A DNA stretch of 9,993 nucleotides from an uncultured Collinsella sp. (GCA_937934165.1 CALGZX010000049.1:1-9993); one strand, 5' to 3'; positions 1-6,810 are shown, counted from the stretch's first letter. Translations and numbers: made by a program. Notes: a model not told the origin generated them from the sequence alone.

Positions 1-1
1 G

Positions 2-1423
2 GCAGGTGACGTATTCTTTTGCAAAGGTGCTGCCTTTAAGCCCGCGTTTTTGAGCATGGCGCTCGATGCGGGCGCCGTCGCATTTGTGTGCGAGGAGTCG
101 CTGGTCGAGTCTCTGGAGCCGCTGGCGCAGGAGAGCGGTGCTGCGATGCTGGTTGTTGATAGTGTTCGCACGGCCATGGCCCTGTTGCCGCCGGAGGTCT
201 ACGACCGTCCTGACCACGACGTCAAGATCGTGGGCATCACCGGCACCAAGGGAAAGACCACGGCCGCTTTTATGCTCCAGTCCATCATCAAGGCGGCGGG
301 CGAGTCCTGCGGCATGATCGGCTCGGTGAGTACCGACGATGGCATCGAGTGCTACGAGAGCACCAATACTACGCCCGAGGCCCCCGAGGTCTGGCGCCAT
401 ATCGCCAACTGCCGCATGTCCGGTCGCCAGTCCATGGTCATGGAGGTCTCGAGCCAGGCGCTCAAGTACCAACGCGTCGAGAATCTGCCGTTTGACGTGG
501 TGTGCTTCCTCAACATCGGCCGCGACCACATCTCGCCGATCGAGCACCCGACCTTCGAGGATTATTTTGAGAGCAAACTCAGGATCTTTGACCAGGCAAA
601 GACCGCCGTGGTGAATCTGGGCACCGAAGAGGTCGACCGTGTGCTGGAGGCAGCGTCGACGGCCGAGCGCTTGGTGACCGTTGGCGTCGAGCATCCCGAG
701 GCAAGCCTGTGGGCGAGCGACGTACGCATGGTCGGCTTTAGCATCGAGTTCAACTTGCATGGCCTGTGTGCCGACGAGTCCGAGGCGGGGGAGAAGGTCC
801 TGCTGGGTATCGCGGGAGACTTTAACGTGGAGAACGCGCTGGTCGCTATCGCCGCTGCGCGCGAGATCGGCATCGGTATCGATGCCATCAAGAAGGGCCT
901 CTCCAAACTGCGTGTGCCGGGCCGTATGGAGGTCGTGGAGTCGAAGGACGGCCGCGTGATCTGCGTCGTTGACTATGCGCACAACCAGCTTTCGTTCCGT
1001 TCGCTTTTCTCGTCGGTCAAGCGCGCGTTTCCCGCCAGCCCCGTCATTGCGCTGTTTGGCGCCGCCGGCGGCAAGGCTCAGGAGCGCCGCGAGCAATTGC
1101 CACGCGAGGCCGCACCATATTCCGACCTGATGATCTTTACGAACGAGGATCCAGCTCACGAGGACCCGATGAAGGTCTGTCGCGAGCTTGCCGAACATGT
1201 TCCCGACGATACGCCGAACAAGATCATCCTCGATCGCGAAGCCGCTGTGCATGCGGCGTTCAAGGCGGCGCGCGAGGAGTACGTCAACCCCGATGCTCCC
1301 ACCATTGTCTTGCTGCTGGCAAAGGGTGACGAGGAGCTCATGCACGTGGGCGACGAATTCGTGCCCATCGAGAGCGACCTTTCGCTGGCCAATCGCCTGA
1401 TCGATGTTACCCAGTTTGACTAA
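2..1423 (+). CDS. murE: UDP-N-acetylmuramoyl-tripeptide ligase, L-lysine-type MurE (5' truncated by window edge)
   Basis: This cytoplasmic Mur ligase adds the third residue, a diamino acid, to UDP-MurNAc-L-Ala-D-Glu using ATP. The frame is open to the left edge, giving 473 visible residues; by comparison with remembered streptococcal MurE about 45-50 N-terminal residues are missing. The visible N-terminus (GDVFFCKGAAFKPAFL) is the end of the UDP-binding domain. The P-loop GTKGKTT is at 242-262, followed by a TTPE motif, EVSSQA, and FLNIGRDHISPIEH with a downstream Lys in FESKLRIF that fits the carbamylated lysine position. VPGRMEV and DYAHN mark the C-terminal domain. The substrate-selecting DNPR motif of DAP-adding enzymes is replaced by NEDPAHEDP (1142-1168). 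GTKGKTT, PIEHPTFEDYF and DYAHN all recall the pneumococcal L-lysine-adding enzyme, so lysine (EC 6.3.2.7) or a similar non-DAP diamino acid is inferred. Family is certain; the exact amino acid is not. Confidence 0.9.
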   Translation, partial: AGDVFFCKGAAFKPAFLSMALDAGAVAFVCEESLVESLEPLAQESGAAMLVVDSVRTAMALLPPEVYDRPDHDVKIVGITGTKGKTTAAFMLQSIIKAAGESCGMIGSVSTDDGIECYESTNTTPEAPEVWRHIANCRMSGRQSMVMEVSSQALKYQRVENLPFDVVCFLNIGRDHISPIEHPTFEDYFESKLRIFDQAKTAVVNLGTEEVDRVLEAASTAERLVTVGVEHPEASLWASDVRMVGFSIEFNLHGLCADESEAGEKVLLGIAGDFNVENALVAIAAAREIGIGIDAIKKGLSKLRVPGRMEVVESKDGRVICVVDYAHNQLSFRSLFSSVKRAFPASPVIALFGAAGGKAQERREQLPREAAPYSDLMIFTNEDPAHEDPMKVCRELAEHVPDDTPNKIILDREAAVHAAFKAAREEYVNPDAPTIVLLLAKGDEELMHVGDEFVPIESDLSLANRLIDVTQFD

Positions 1424-1432
1424 TGAACCATG

Positions 1433-1465
1433 ATGGCGGCGGCGCCCTGAGTACGCTGTCGCCAT
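1433..1465 (+). other. Possible hairpin between murE and the HAD gene
   Basis: ATGGCG (1433-1438) can pair with CGCCAT (1460-1465), and the stem can be extended inward with G-C and G-U pairs to about 11 pairs around a loop near 1444-1454. No T-run follows, so it is not a standard intrinsic terminator. It may be a weak 3'-end structure of the murE transcript or chance. Confidence 0.25.
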
Positions 1466-1521
1466 AAGCGTGTTCCCTCAATCAAAACATGCCGTCCAAG
1501 TTCAAACCCTTCTACGTAAAC

Positions 1522-1525
1522 GGAG
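1522..1525 (+). promoter_or_regulatory. Ribosome binding site choosing ATG 1531
   Basis: GGAG lies five bases before the ATG at 1531. The upstream in-frame ATG at 1489 has no purine-rich site in front of it, so the shorter start is preferred. Confidence 0.7.
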
Positions 1526-1530
1526 TAACC

Positions 1531-2442
1531 ATGTCCCACAACACCCTGCCGACCGTTGCCGAGCTTTCGGGCGAGATGCGCGAGCGCTTGGCCAAGGTCA
1601 AGTACGTCTTTACCGATCTGGACGCCACGATGCTCGCTCCCGGCTCGTGCGTATTGCGCGACAACGACGGAAATCCCTCGACCAAGCTCGTCGAGGCGGT
1701 CGTCGCGCTCGCTCGTGCCGGCATCCAGGTGGTTCCCACCTCGGGTCGCAACCGCACTATGATCCACGAGGACGCGCGCGTGCTCGGTCTCAACTCCTAC
1801 ATCGGCGAGATGGGCGGCCTGGTCATGTACGACCTCAAAGCCAACGATTGGGAGTACCTGACCGGCGACATGCCCTACGATCCCGCCTGTGGTCTCACGC
1901 CGCACCAGGTGATCGAGCAGACCGGTGTGTGCGAGAAAATTCTCGCTCGCTGGCCGCATAAGATCGAGTACCACAACGACATGTCGACCGGTTACAAGTA
2001 CCGCGAGGTCACTGTCGGCATGCGCGGCGATGTGCCTGATGACGAGGTTCAGGCCATCCTCGACGAGGCCGGCTGCGGCCTGGTTTGGGCCTGCAACGGC
2101 CATCTGACCCATCTGTCCAAACCGACGACGCTCGAGCTTAATCGTGTTGAGGACGGTCGTGCCTTCAATATCAATCCGGCGGGCCTCAACAAGGGCGTTG
2201 CCATTGCGCGCTTCTGCGAGCACCTAGGGATCGAGCGCGAGGAGACGCTCGCGCTCGGCGACTCCGAGTCCGACTTCTACATGGCCGATCACGTGGGCAC
2301 GTTCTGCCTGGTCGAGAATGGCCTGACGAGCGCCGGCGCGCCCGAGTTCCTGGCTGCTTGCGAGAACGCTTTCGTTACGTGCGGCAAAATTGTCGACGGT
2401 TGGGCGGCGACGGCAGAGCTGCTGGTCGCGGCGCGTTCGTAG
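1531..2442 (+). CDS. HAD-superfamily phosphatase (Cof/MPGP-like, subclass IIB)
   Basis: A cytoplasmic HAD hydrolase of 303 residues, probably a small-molecule phosphatase; the substrate cannot be read from sequence. Motif I is FTDLDATML with the nucleophile Asp29 and general acid Asp31; the usual DxDGT is DxDAT here. Motif II is the Thr/Ser of PTSGRN (about 70-73), motif III is Lys221 in GLNKG, and motif IV is GDSESDF with Asp244 and Asp248 for Mg2+. The region between motifs II and III (about 85-210) fits a type IIB cap, as in sucrose- or mannosyl-3-phosphoglycerate phosphatases and Cof-like enzymes. The ATG at 1531 is chosen over 1489 because of its ribosome binding site; the residues gained from 1489 look non-conserved. 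It lies between murE and murI, which permits but does not prove a cell-wall or sugar-phosphate role. All catalytic residues are present. Confidence 0.85.
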   Translation: MSHNTLPTVAELSGEMRERLAKVKYVFTDLDATMLAPGSCVLRDNDGNPSTKLVEAVVALARAGIQVVPTSGRNRTMIHEDARVLGLNSYIGEMGGLVMYDLKANDWEYLTGDMPYDPACGLTPHQVIEQTGVCEKILARWPHKIEYHNDMSTGYKYREVTVGMRGDVPDDEVQAILDEAGCGLVWACNGHLTHLSKPTTLELNRVEDGRAFNINPAGLNKGVAIARFCEHLGIEREETLALGDSESDFYMADHVGTFCLVENGLTSAGAPEFLAACENAFVTCGKIVDGWAATAELLVAARS

Positions 2443-2493
2443 CGCGGCGTCGCTGCACTTGGACATGTCTTTTCGAGAGAGACTGGTGAGGTA

Positions 2494-3378
2494 ATGTCCG
2501 ATATCGAGAATTCGGCAGGCGACACGCGCCCGATTGGCGTGTTCGATTCTGGTTTGGGCGGTCTGACGGTTGCGCGCGCGATTGCGACGGCGCTGCCGCA
2601 CGAGTCCGTCTACTACTTTGGCGACACCAAGCGCTGCCCCTACGGCACCCGCACCGAGGATGAGGTGCGCTCGTTTGCGTTGCAGGCGGGTCGTTGGCTT
2701 TCGAAGCACGACGTCAAGATTATGGTCATCGCCTGCAACACGGCGACCGCTGCGGCCTTGCGTCTGGCCCAGCAGGTGCTCGACGTTCCCGTGATCGGTG
2801 TGATCGCGCCGGGTGCCCGTGCGGCAATCAACAGCACGCGTACGCGTCGCGTGGGCGTGCTCGCCACCAACCTCACCATTCGCTCGGGCGCCTACACGCG
2901 CGCCATTCAGGACCTGGATGCCGGCGTCGATGTATACGGCTGTCCTGCCTCGAGCTTTGTCGAGGTTGTCGAACACGAGCTCGCCTCGGGTGCACATCTT
3001 CAGGAACAGTGGCTTGAGAACGAGGACATCTTCGATACGCCTGCCGTGCGTGCGCTGGTGGGTGCCACGGTTGAGCCGCTGCGCGACCACGGTATCGATA
3101 CCGTGGTGCTCGGCTGTACGCATTTTCCGCTGTTGGTGGGACCTATCCGCCATGCGCTGGGGCCTGGGGTGCGCGCCGTGAGTTCCGCCGAGGAGACCAC
3201 ACGCGAGCTGACCGATATCCTCACGCGCCGCGAGCAGCTGGCGGGCGACGCCGCCGAGCCGCAGCATCGTTTTGCCACGACGGCCGATAACATTGCCGAG
3301 TTTGCGGTGGCGGGCAGCTTTATCTTTGGTCAGCCGCTCAAGAGCATCGAACATATCGATATCGATGAGCTGAAATAG
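2494..3378 (+). CDS. murI: Glutamate racemase
   Basis: Interconverts L- and D-glutamate without a cofactor, supplying D-Glu for MurD in peptidoglycan synthesis in the cytoplasm. The protein is 294 residues, slightly longer than the usual 260-285 because of a short N-terminal extension. IGVFDSGLGGLTV (14-26) gives the active-site Asp18-Ser19; YYFGDTKRCPYG (40-51) is the next family motif. The two catalytic cysteines are Cys81 in IACNTATAAA and Cys208 in LGCTHFPLL, with His210 adjacent. The start has a good ribosome binding site, GGTGAGG at 2485-2491. It follows the HAD gene after 51 bases and precedes rph after 54, so a loose operon is possible. A murI-rph-rdgB order is common in other bacteria. 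Complete, with no missing key residue. Confidence 0.97.
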   Translation: MSDIENSAGDTRPIGVFDSGLGGLTVARAIATALPHESVYYFGDTKRCPYGTRTEDEVRSFALQAGRWLSKHDVKIMVIACNTATAAALRLAQQVLDVPVIGVIAPGARAAINSTRTRRVGVLATNLTIRSGAYTRAIQDLDAGVDVYGCPASSFVEVVEHELASGAHLQEQWLENEDIFDTPAVRALVGATVEPLRDHGIDTVVLGCTHFPLLVGPIRHALGPGVRAVSSAEETTRELTDILTRREQLAGDAAEPQHRFATTADNIAEFAVAGSFIFGQPLKSIEHIDIDELK

Positions 3379-3432
3379 ATGTGAGGCAGCCGCCAAAGCC
3401 TTCGCCACATATTTTGCCGAAAGGATATTTCT

Positions 3433-4158
3433 ATGGAGTACATGCAGGTCAACCGCGCCAACGGTCGCGCCGCCAACGAGTTGCGCCCCGTTAAGCTCAC
3501 CCGTGGCGTCATGAAGCACGCCCACGGCTCGTGTTTGGCCGAGTTCGGCGACACGTGCGTGCTGTGCGCCGCCACTATCGAGGAGGGCGTGCCGGGCTGG
3601 CGAAAAGGACCTAAGGCCGGCTGGGTGACCGCGGAATACGCCATGCTGCCGGCGTCGACCGGCAAGCGCTGCAAGCGCGAGCACGCCAACCGCAAGGGTC
3701 GCTCCATGGAGATCGAGCGCCTCATTGGCCGCAGCCTGCGTACCGTCGTCAACATGAAGGCGCTCGGCGAGTACACCGTCACCGTCGACTGCGATGTGAT
3801 TCAGGCCGATGGCGGCACGCGTACAGCGAGCATCACCGGCGCCTGGGTGGCGCTGCACGACGCCCTTGCCATGTGGGTCGAGGCGGGCAAGATCGAGCGC
3901 ATCCCGCTTACCGGCCAGGTGGCTGCCATCTCCATGGGCGTTGTCGACGGCAATACGCTGCTTGACCTCGATTATTCCGAGGACAGCCATGCCGAGGTCG
4001 ACATGAACCTCGTCGCCACCGACACCGGTGAGATGATCGAGCTCCAGGGTACCGGCGAGCAGGCGCCCTTCGACCGCAAACGCCTCAACGCTCTGCTCGA
4101 CCTGGGCGACAAGGGTATCGCCGAGCTCATCGAGCTTCAGCGCCAAGCCCTCGCCTAA
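3433..4158 (+). CDS. rph: Ribonuclease PH
   Basis: Phosphorolytic 3'-5' exoribonuclease that trims nucleotides after the CCA end of tRNA precursors and acts on other structured RNA 3' ends; it works as a ring hexamer. The 241-residue length is normal. The N-terminal R-rich region (NGRAANELRPVKLTRG) is typical, as are AEYAMLPASTGKR (about 67-79), the EIERLIGRSLR helix (93-103), and the phosphate- and metal-binding signature DCDVIQADGGTRTASITGA (119-137) with Arg130 in GGTRTA. The start is supported by AAAGGA at 3419-3424, eight bases before the ATG. It sits between murI and rdgB, and a structured element begins inside its TAA stop. No defects are visible, unlike the frameshifted rph of E. coli K-12. 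Confidence 0.97.
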   Translation: MEYMQVNRANGRAANELRPVKLTRGVMKHAHGSCLAEFGDTCVLCAATIEEGVPGWRKGPKAGWVTAEYAMLPASTGKRCKREHANRKGRSMEIERLIGRSLRTVVNMKALGEYTVTVDCDVIQADGGTRTASITGAWVALHDALAMWVEAGKIERIPLTGQVAAISMGVVDGNTLLDLDYSEDSHAEVDMNLVATDTGEMIELQGTGEQAPFDRKRLNALLDLGDKGIAELIELQRQALA

Positions 4159-4199
4159 CCTGCCAAAAAGGGACAGGTTTATTTTGGTAGGTTTTATTT
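4157..4199 (+). terminator. Possible terminator or REP-like hairpin after rph
   Basis: AACCTGCCAAAA (4157-4168) pairs with TTTTGGTAGGTT (4182-4193) over 12 positions, one of them a G-U pair, around a 13-base loop, and is followed by TTATTT. A shorter alternative pairs AACCTG (4157-4162) with CAGGTT (4174-4179) and is followed by TATTTT. Either could end transcription after rph. The nested symmetric layout and the loop core GGGACAGGTTTA also suggest a dispersed extragenic palindrome. The rest of the gap up to 4288 shows no convincing promoter, only a GCCCTCG direct duplication near 4252-4267. Confidence 0.5.
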
Positions 4200-4301
4200 G
4201 CGGAGACGTCTAGACACAAGACTGCCGTTGATTGAGAGGGGAGAGGCGGAGGCCCTCGTTGCCCTCGGCGCGGCATTGATATAGAGACAAGGAGGCCAGT
4301 C

Positions 4302-4943
4302 ATGGCACTTGAGAAGATTGACATCGACACCCTTGACCCGGCGGCGACCATCGTCGTGGCAACTGGAAACGCTCATAAGCTCACCGAGATCGAGGCCATT
4401 TTGGGCAAGGTCATGCCCGAGGTGCGCTTTGTGGCGCTCGGCCAGCTGGGCGATTTTGAGGACCCCGAGGAAAACGGCACGACGTTTTTGGAGAACGCCA
4501 TCATCAAGGCCCAAGCCGCGGTCGAAGAGACGGGGCTCATGGCCATTGCCGACGATTCGGGCTTGGTCGTTGATGCCCTGGACGGCGAGCCGGGCGTGTA
4601 TAGCGCGCGCTATGCGGGCGTGCATGGCGACGATGCCGCCAACAACGCCAAGCTGCTCGTTAACCTGGAAGGCGTGGCCGACGAGGATCGCACCGCGCGC
4701 TTTATGAGCGTCGTTGCGCTCATCGACACGGACGGTTTGGTCACCTATGGTGAGGGCGCCTGCGAAGGCACTATCGCACACGAGGGCCGCGGCGATCACG
4801 GCTTTGGCTACGACCCGCTGTTCCTGCCGGTCGACACGCCGGGCAAGACCATGGCCGAGCTGACGGCTGACGAGAAGAACGCCATCAGCCATCGTTTCCA
4901 CGCGCTCGAGCATCTGTCCGCCAAGCTGACGGGCGAGGAGTAG
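4302..4943 (+). CDS. rdgB: XTP/dITP pyrophosphatase (RdgB/HAM1 family)
   Basis: Hydrolyses non-canonical purine nucleoside triphosphates (XTP, dITP, ITP) to the monophosphate and PPi, keeping deaminated bases out of DNA and RNA. The 213 residues are slightly longer than the usual ~200 because of about 15 N-terminal residues before the first strand. The family motifs are all present in order: IVVATGNAHKLTEI (17-30), ENGTTFLENAIIKA (57-70), ADDSGLVVDAL (83-93) with the metal-binding acidic pair, PGVYSARYAG (97-106), HGFGYDPLF (166-174), and EKNAISHR (191-198). The start has a near-consensus Shine-Dalgarno AAGGAGG at 4289-4295. dtd begins three bases after its stop, so the two are almost certainly translated from one transcript. 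Confidence 0.97.
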   Translation: MALEKIDIDTLDPAATIVVATGNAHKLTEIEAILGKVMPEVRFVALGQLGDFEDPEENGTTFLENAIIKAQAAVEETGLMAIADDSGLVVDALDGEPGVYSARYAGVHGDDAANNAKLLVNLEGVADEDRTARFMSVVALIDTDGLVTYGEGACEGTIAHEGRGDHGFGYDPLFLPVDTPGKTMAELTADEKNAISHRFHALEHLSAKLTGEE

Positions 4944-4946
4944 ACC

Positions 4947-5393
4947 GTGCGTGCGGTGGTGCAGCGCGTGCTCAACGCCGGCGTGACGGTCGACGGCGAG
5001 TGCGTGGGCCGCATTGGACGCGGCTACCTGGTGCTGCTGGGTGTGGGCCATGGCGATACGCGTGCCGAGGCCGACAAGCTGTGGGGCAAGCTCCGCGGGC
5101 TGCGTATCAACGAGGACGAGAACGGCAAGACCAACCTGGCACTTGCCGATGTCGACGGCGAGGTGCTCGTGGTGTCGCAGTTCACGCTGTTCGCCGACTG
5201 CCGCCACGGTCGCCGTCCGTCGTTTACGGATGCCGGCGCACCCGATGTTGCCAACGAGCTCTACGAGTACTTCTTGACGCTTGTGCGCGAGGACGTTGAG
5301 CATGTGGCGCACGGTATCTTTGGCGCCGACATGAAGGTCGACCTGGTCAACGACGGCCCATTCACCATCGTCTTGGACACCGACAACCTTTAG
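4947..5393 (+). CDS. dtd: D-aminoacyl-tRNA deacylase
   Basis: Hydrolyses D-amino acids (and mischarged glycine) from tRNA, a chirality proofreading step in the cytoplasm. The 148 residues are the normal length. The protein opens with the typical MRAVVQRV and VTVDGE. The two active-site signatures are SQFTLFAD (77-84) and NDGPFT (135-140), the latter with the cross-subunit Gly137-Pro138 pair that excludes L-amino acids; GRRPSF (88-93) also fits. The start is GTG, supported by GAGGAG at 4935-4940, which sits in the last codons of rdgB directly before its stop. Translational coupling with rdgB is likely. A perfect palindromic repeat follows immediately after the TAG stop. Confidence 0.96.
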   Translation: MRAVVQRVLNAGVTVDGECVGRIGRGYLVLLGVGHGDTRAEADKLWGKLRGLRINEDENGKTNLALADVDGEVLVVSQFTLFADCRHGRRPSFTDAGAPDVANELYEYFLTLVREDVEHVAHGIFGADMKVDLVNDGPFTIVLDTDNL

Positions 5394-5421
5394 GTTACGC
5401 GGTTTTACCAAACCGCGTAAC
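5394..5421. repeat. Palindromic extragenic repeat, copy 1
   Basis: GTTACGCGGTTT (5394-5405) and AAACCGCGTAAC (5410-5421) form a perfect 12-bp stem with a TACC loop, starting at the base after the dtd stop codon. No T-run follows, so it is not a classical intrinsic terminator. A second copy lies at 9911-9937. The arms share 11 of 12 positions, and the differing pair keeps base pairing (T-A here, C-G there). Likely a REP-like element or a 3'-end RNA-protecting hairpin. Confidence 0.85.
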
Positions 5422-5479
5422 AACTGGTCATGCGAGATTGTCGTCTGGTACGTATTTGGGACGGGGCTTATTTAGCTAC

Positions 5480-5509
5480 TTGCGTATGGCGGCAGCAGGG
5501 TGCTATAGT
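5480..5509 (+). promoter_or_regulatory. Likely sigma-70-type promoter for veg-ispE
   Basis: A -10 hexamer TATAGT (5504-5509) lies 18 bases after a -35-like TTGCGT (5480-5485). Transcription would start near 5515, about 60 bases before the veg ATG and just ahead of the small hairpin at 5530-5545. The -10 is good and the -35 only partial. Confidence 0.55.
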
Positions 5510-5529
5510 ATTAGAGTTTTGTCTATCTT

Positions 5530-5549
5530 AGGGGTATTATCCCCTTTTT
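5530..5549 (+). terminator. Small terminator-like hairpin in the veg leader
   Basis: AGGGG (5530-5534) pairs with CCCCT (5541-5545) around TATTAT, and five T's follow from 5545. It has the shape of a minimal intrinsic terminator but sits about 15 bases after the predicted transcription start and 30 before veg. It could be an attenuator or a 5' stabilising hairpin. The stem is short (5 bp). Confidence 0.4.
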
Positions 5550-5563
5550 GAATTGCACCTTCT

Positions 5564-5568
5564 GGAGG
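5564..5568 (+). promoter_or_regulatory. Ribosome binding site choosing ATG 5577
   Basis: GGAGG lies eight bases before ATG 5577. The longer frame from TTG 5553 would contain this site inside its coding sequence and has no site of its own, so 5577 is taken as the veg start. Confidence 0.75.
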
Positions 5569-5576
5569 CCCTGTTC

Positions 5577-5873
5577 ATGGAAGAGATGGAAGTCAATCAC
5601 GTCGACGACATCCACGAGAAGCTGACCGATATGGTGGGCGATCGCGTCAAGGTTAAGGCCAACATGGGCCGTACCCGCGTCGTCGAGCGCATGGGCACCA
5701 TCAAGAGCGTCCACCCCGCCGTCTTTATCGTCGAGGTTGACGAGCGTCGTGGCCGCAAGTCGCGTCAGTCCTACCAGTATATCGATGTCCTCACCGGTCA
5801 GGTCGAGCTGTTCGACCCCGAGAGCGGCGAGCACATCTTTACCCCGCTCGGCAATCAGCTCGAGGAGCATTAA
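5577..5873 (+). CDS. veg: Veg family protein (DUF1021)
   Basis: A 98-residue member of the Veg family (about 85 residues in Bacillus), a small SH3/Sm-like beta protein. In B. subtilis Veg has been linked to biofilm matrix gene expression and spore outgrowth; its biochemical activity is unclear. The family core is seen in IHEKLTDMVGDRVKVKANMG (12-31), RVVERMGTIKSVHPAVFIVE (34-53) and SYQYIDVLTGQVEL (65-78), matching the remembered Bacillus pattern of a K-A-N-x-G-R turn, E-R-x-G strand, P-x-V-F and the Y-D-I-L-T-x-x-V-E-L end. The N-terminus is acidic and the C-terminal tail (79-98) is variable. ispE begins two bases after its stop, with its ribosome binding site inside the veg 3' end. The same pair is neighbouring in Bacillus, which strengthens the call. 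Confidence 0.9.
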   Translation: MEEMEVNHVDDIHEKLTDMVGDRVKVKANMGRTRVVERMGTIKSVHPAVFIVEVDERRGRKSRQSYQYIDVLTGQVELFDPESGEHIFTPLGNQLEEH

Positions 5874-5875
5874 CG

Positions 5876-6772
5876 GTGACCGATCGGTCCCTGACTCTTT
5901 CCGCGCCGGCGAAGATTAACCTCTACCTGGGGGTTCATACCGAGCGCGATGACCGCGGCTACCACAGGGTCGATTCCCTGATGGCGGCCGTCGGTCTTTC
6001 CGATACCGTGACGGTCACGCCGGCGCAGGCGCTGACCGTCCAGACGGTTCCGGCATCAGATTTTCTCATGCAAAAGAATACGGCGTATCGGGCTGCGGTT
6101 GCTATGGCCGATCATTATGGTCGCGAGGCAAACATCTGCGTGACGATTGAGAAGCGCATTCCATTGTGCGCCGGCTTGGGCGGCCCCTCGACGGATGCGG
6201 CCGCGGTCATTGTCGCCTTGGCGGAGCTCTGGGGCATTGATCGCACCGACCCAGCGCTCGACGATATTGCGCGGGGCATTGGTGCCGACGTCCCGTTCTT
6301 TTTGCATGCGAGCCCTGCGTTTTACGTAGGTGGGGGAGACGTGCTGGCAACTGAATACCCCGCGCTGCTCGCGACGCCCGTCGTACTGGTTAAGCCGCGC
6401 GAGGCAAGCGTTTCGACAATTGAAGCCTATCGACGTTTTGACGAGGCTCCGGTGCCTGCGGACAAGCCCGGCGCGATAGCTTCTGCATTGCGTGCTGGTG
6501 ATGCCGAGACGGCATATGCACTCATCCATAACAACTTGGGTGTCATTTCCGCACAGATGGAGCCGCAGATTCAAACGGTTCTCGATTGGCTGCGTAAACA
6601 GGACGGCACCGTTGCTGTAGATGTGTGCGGGTCGGGCGCCTGTTCGTTTGCCATTTGTGGCACCGCCGCCACGGCCGAAAGGCTTGCCGATGCTGCCCAG
6701 CAAAATGGCTGGTGGGCCTGCGCGACTGAGCTTATTCCCAACACGGTTCAAATCGACGCTTCAAAGAAATAA
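5876..6772 (+). CDS. ispE: 4-diphosphocytidyl-2-C-methyl-D-erythritol kinase
   Basis: GHMP kinase that phosphorylates CDP-methylerythritol with ATP in the MEP isoprenoid pathway, upstream of undecaprenyl carrier lipid and quinones. The 298 residues are normal length. The substrate motif APAKINLYLGV (10-20) contains the catalytic Lys13. The ATP-binding glycine loop is PLCAGLGGPSTDAAAV (96-111); the usual GLGGGSSDAA is GLGGPSTDAA here, so Gly-Ser has become Pro-Ser-Thr. GADVPFFL (136-143) holds the catalytic Asp138, and VCGSGACSFA near the C-terminus is the third GHMP motif. The GTG start at 5876 is supported by GAGGAG at 5862-5867, giving tight coupling with veg. No terminator is obvious between its TAA and the tRNA, 49 bases on. 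Confidence 0.96.
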   Translation: MTDRSLTLSAPAKINLYLGVHTERDDRGYHRVDSLMAAVGLSDTVTVTPAQALTVQTVPASDFLMQKNTAYRAAVAMADHYGREANICVTIEKRIPLCAGLGGPSTDAAAVIVALAELWGIDRTDPALDDIARGIGADVPFFLHASPAFYVGGGDVLATEYPALLATPVVLVKPREASVSTIEAYRRFDEAPVPADKPGAIASALRAGDAETAYALIHNNLGVISAQMEPQIQTVLDWLRKQDGTVAVDVCGSGACSFAICGTAATAERLADAAQQNGWWACATELIPNTVQIDASKK

Positions 6773-6804
6773 AAATTTCTCTAGCACGCGGCGAAAATCT
6801 TTGT

Positions 6805-6810
6805 TACTAT
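6805..6810 (+). promoter_or_regulatory. Possible -10 box for tRNA-Pro
   Basis: TACTAT ends 11 bases before the tRNA 5' end in an A/T-rich patch, a good place for a -10. No convincing -35 is found 16-18 bases upstream (best match CTAGCA at 6781-6786). Read-through from ispE could also supply the tRNA. Confidence 0.35.

Noticed and set aside
50..58. TTG or ATG near 50-58 as the true start of murE
   Set aside because: The in-frame residues before it (GDVFFCKGAAFKPAF) are conserved MurE sequence, so the gene continues past the left edge.
3379..3414. Imperfect hairpin ATGTG/CACAT with AGGC/GCCT after murI, followed by ATTTT
   Set aside because: The stem is interrupted by an unpaired TCGC and is weak; not enough to call a terminator.
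2224..4146. 640-codon open frame on the minus strand opposite the HAD gene, murI and rph
   Set aside because: It runs across three well-identified genes and their gaps, with no family motif; typical antisense artefact of high GC third positions.
4194..5423. 409-codon minus-strand frame opposite rdgB and dtd
   Set aside because: Both sense genes are certain and the antisense product shows no domain; same codon-bias artefact.
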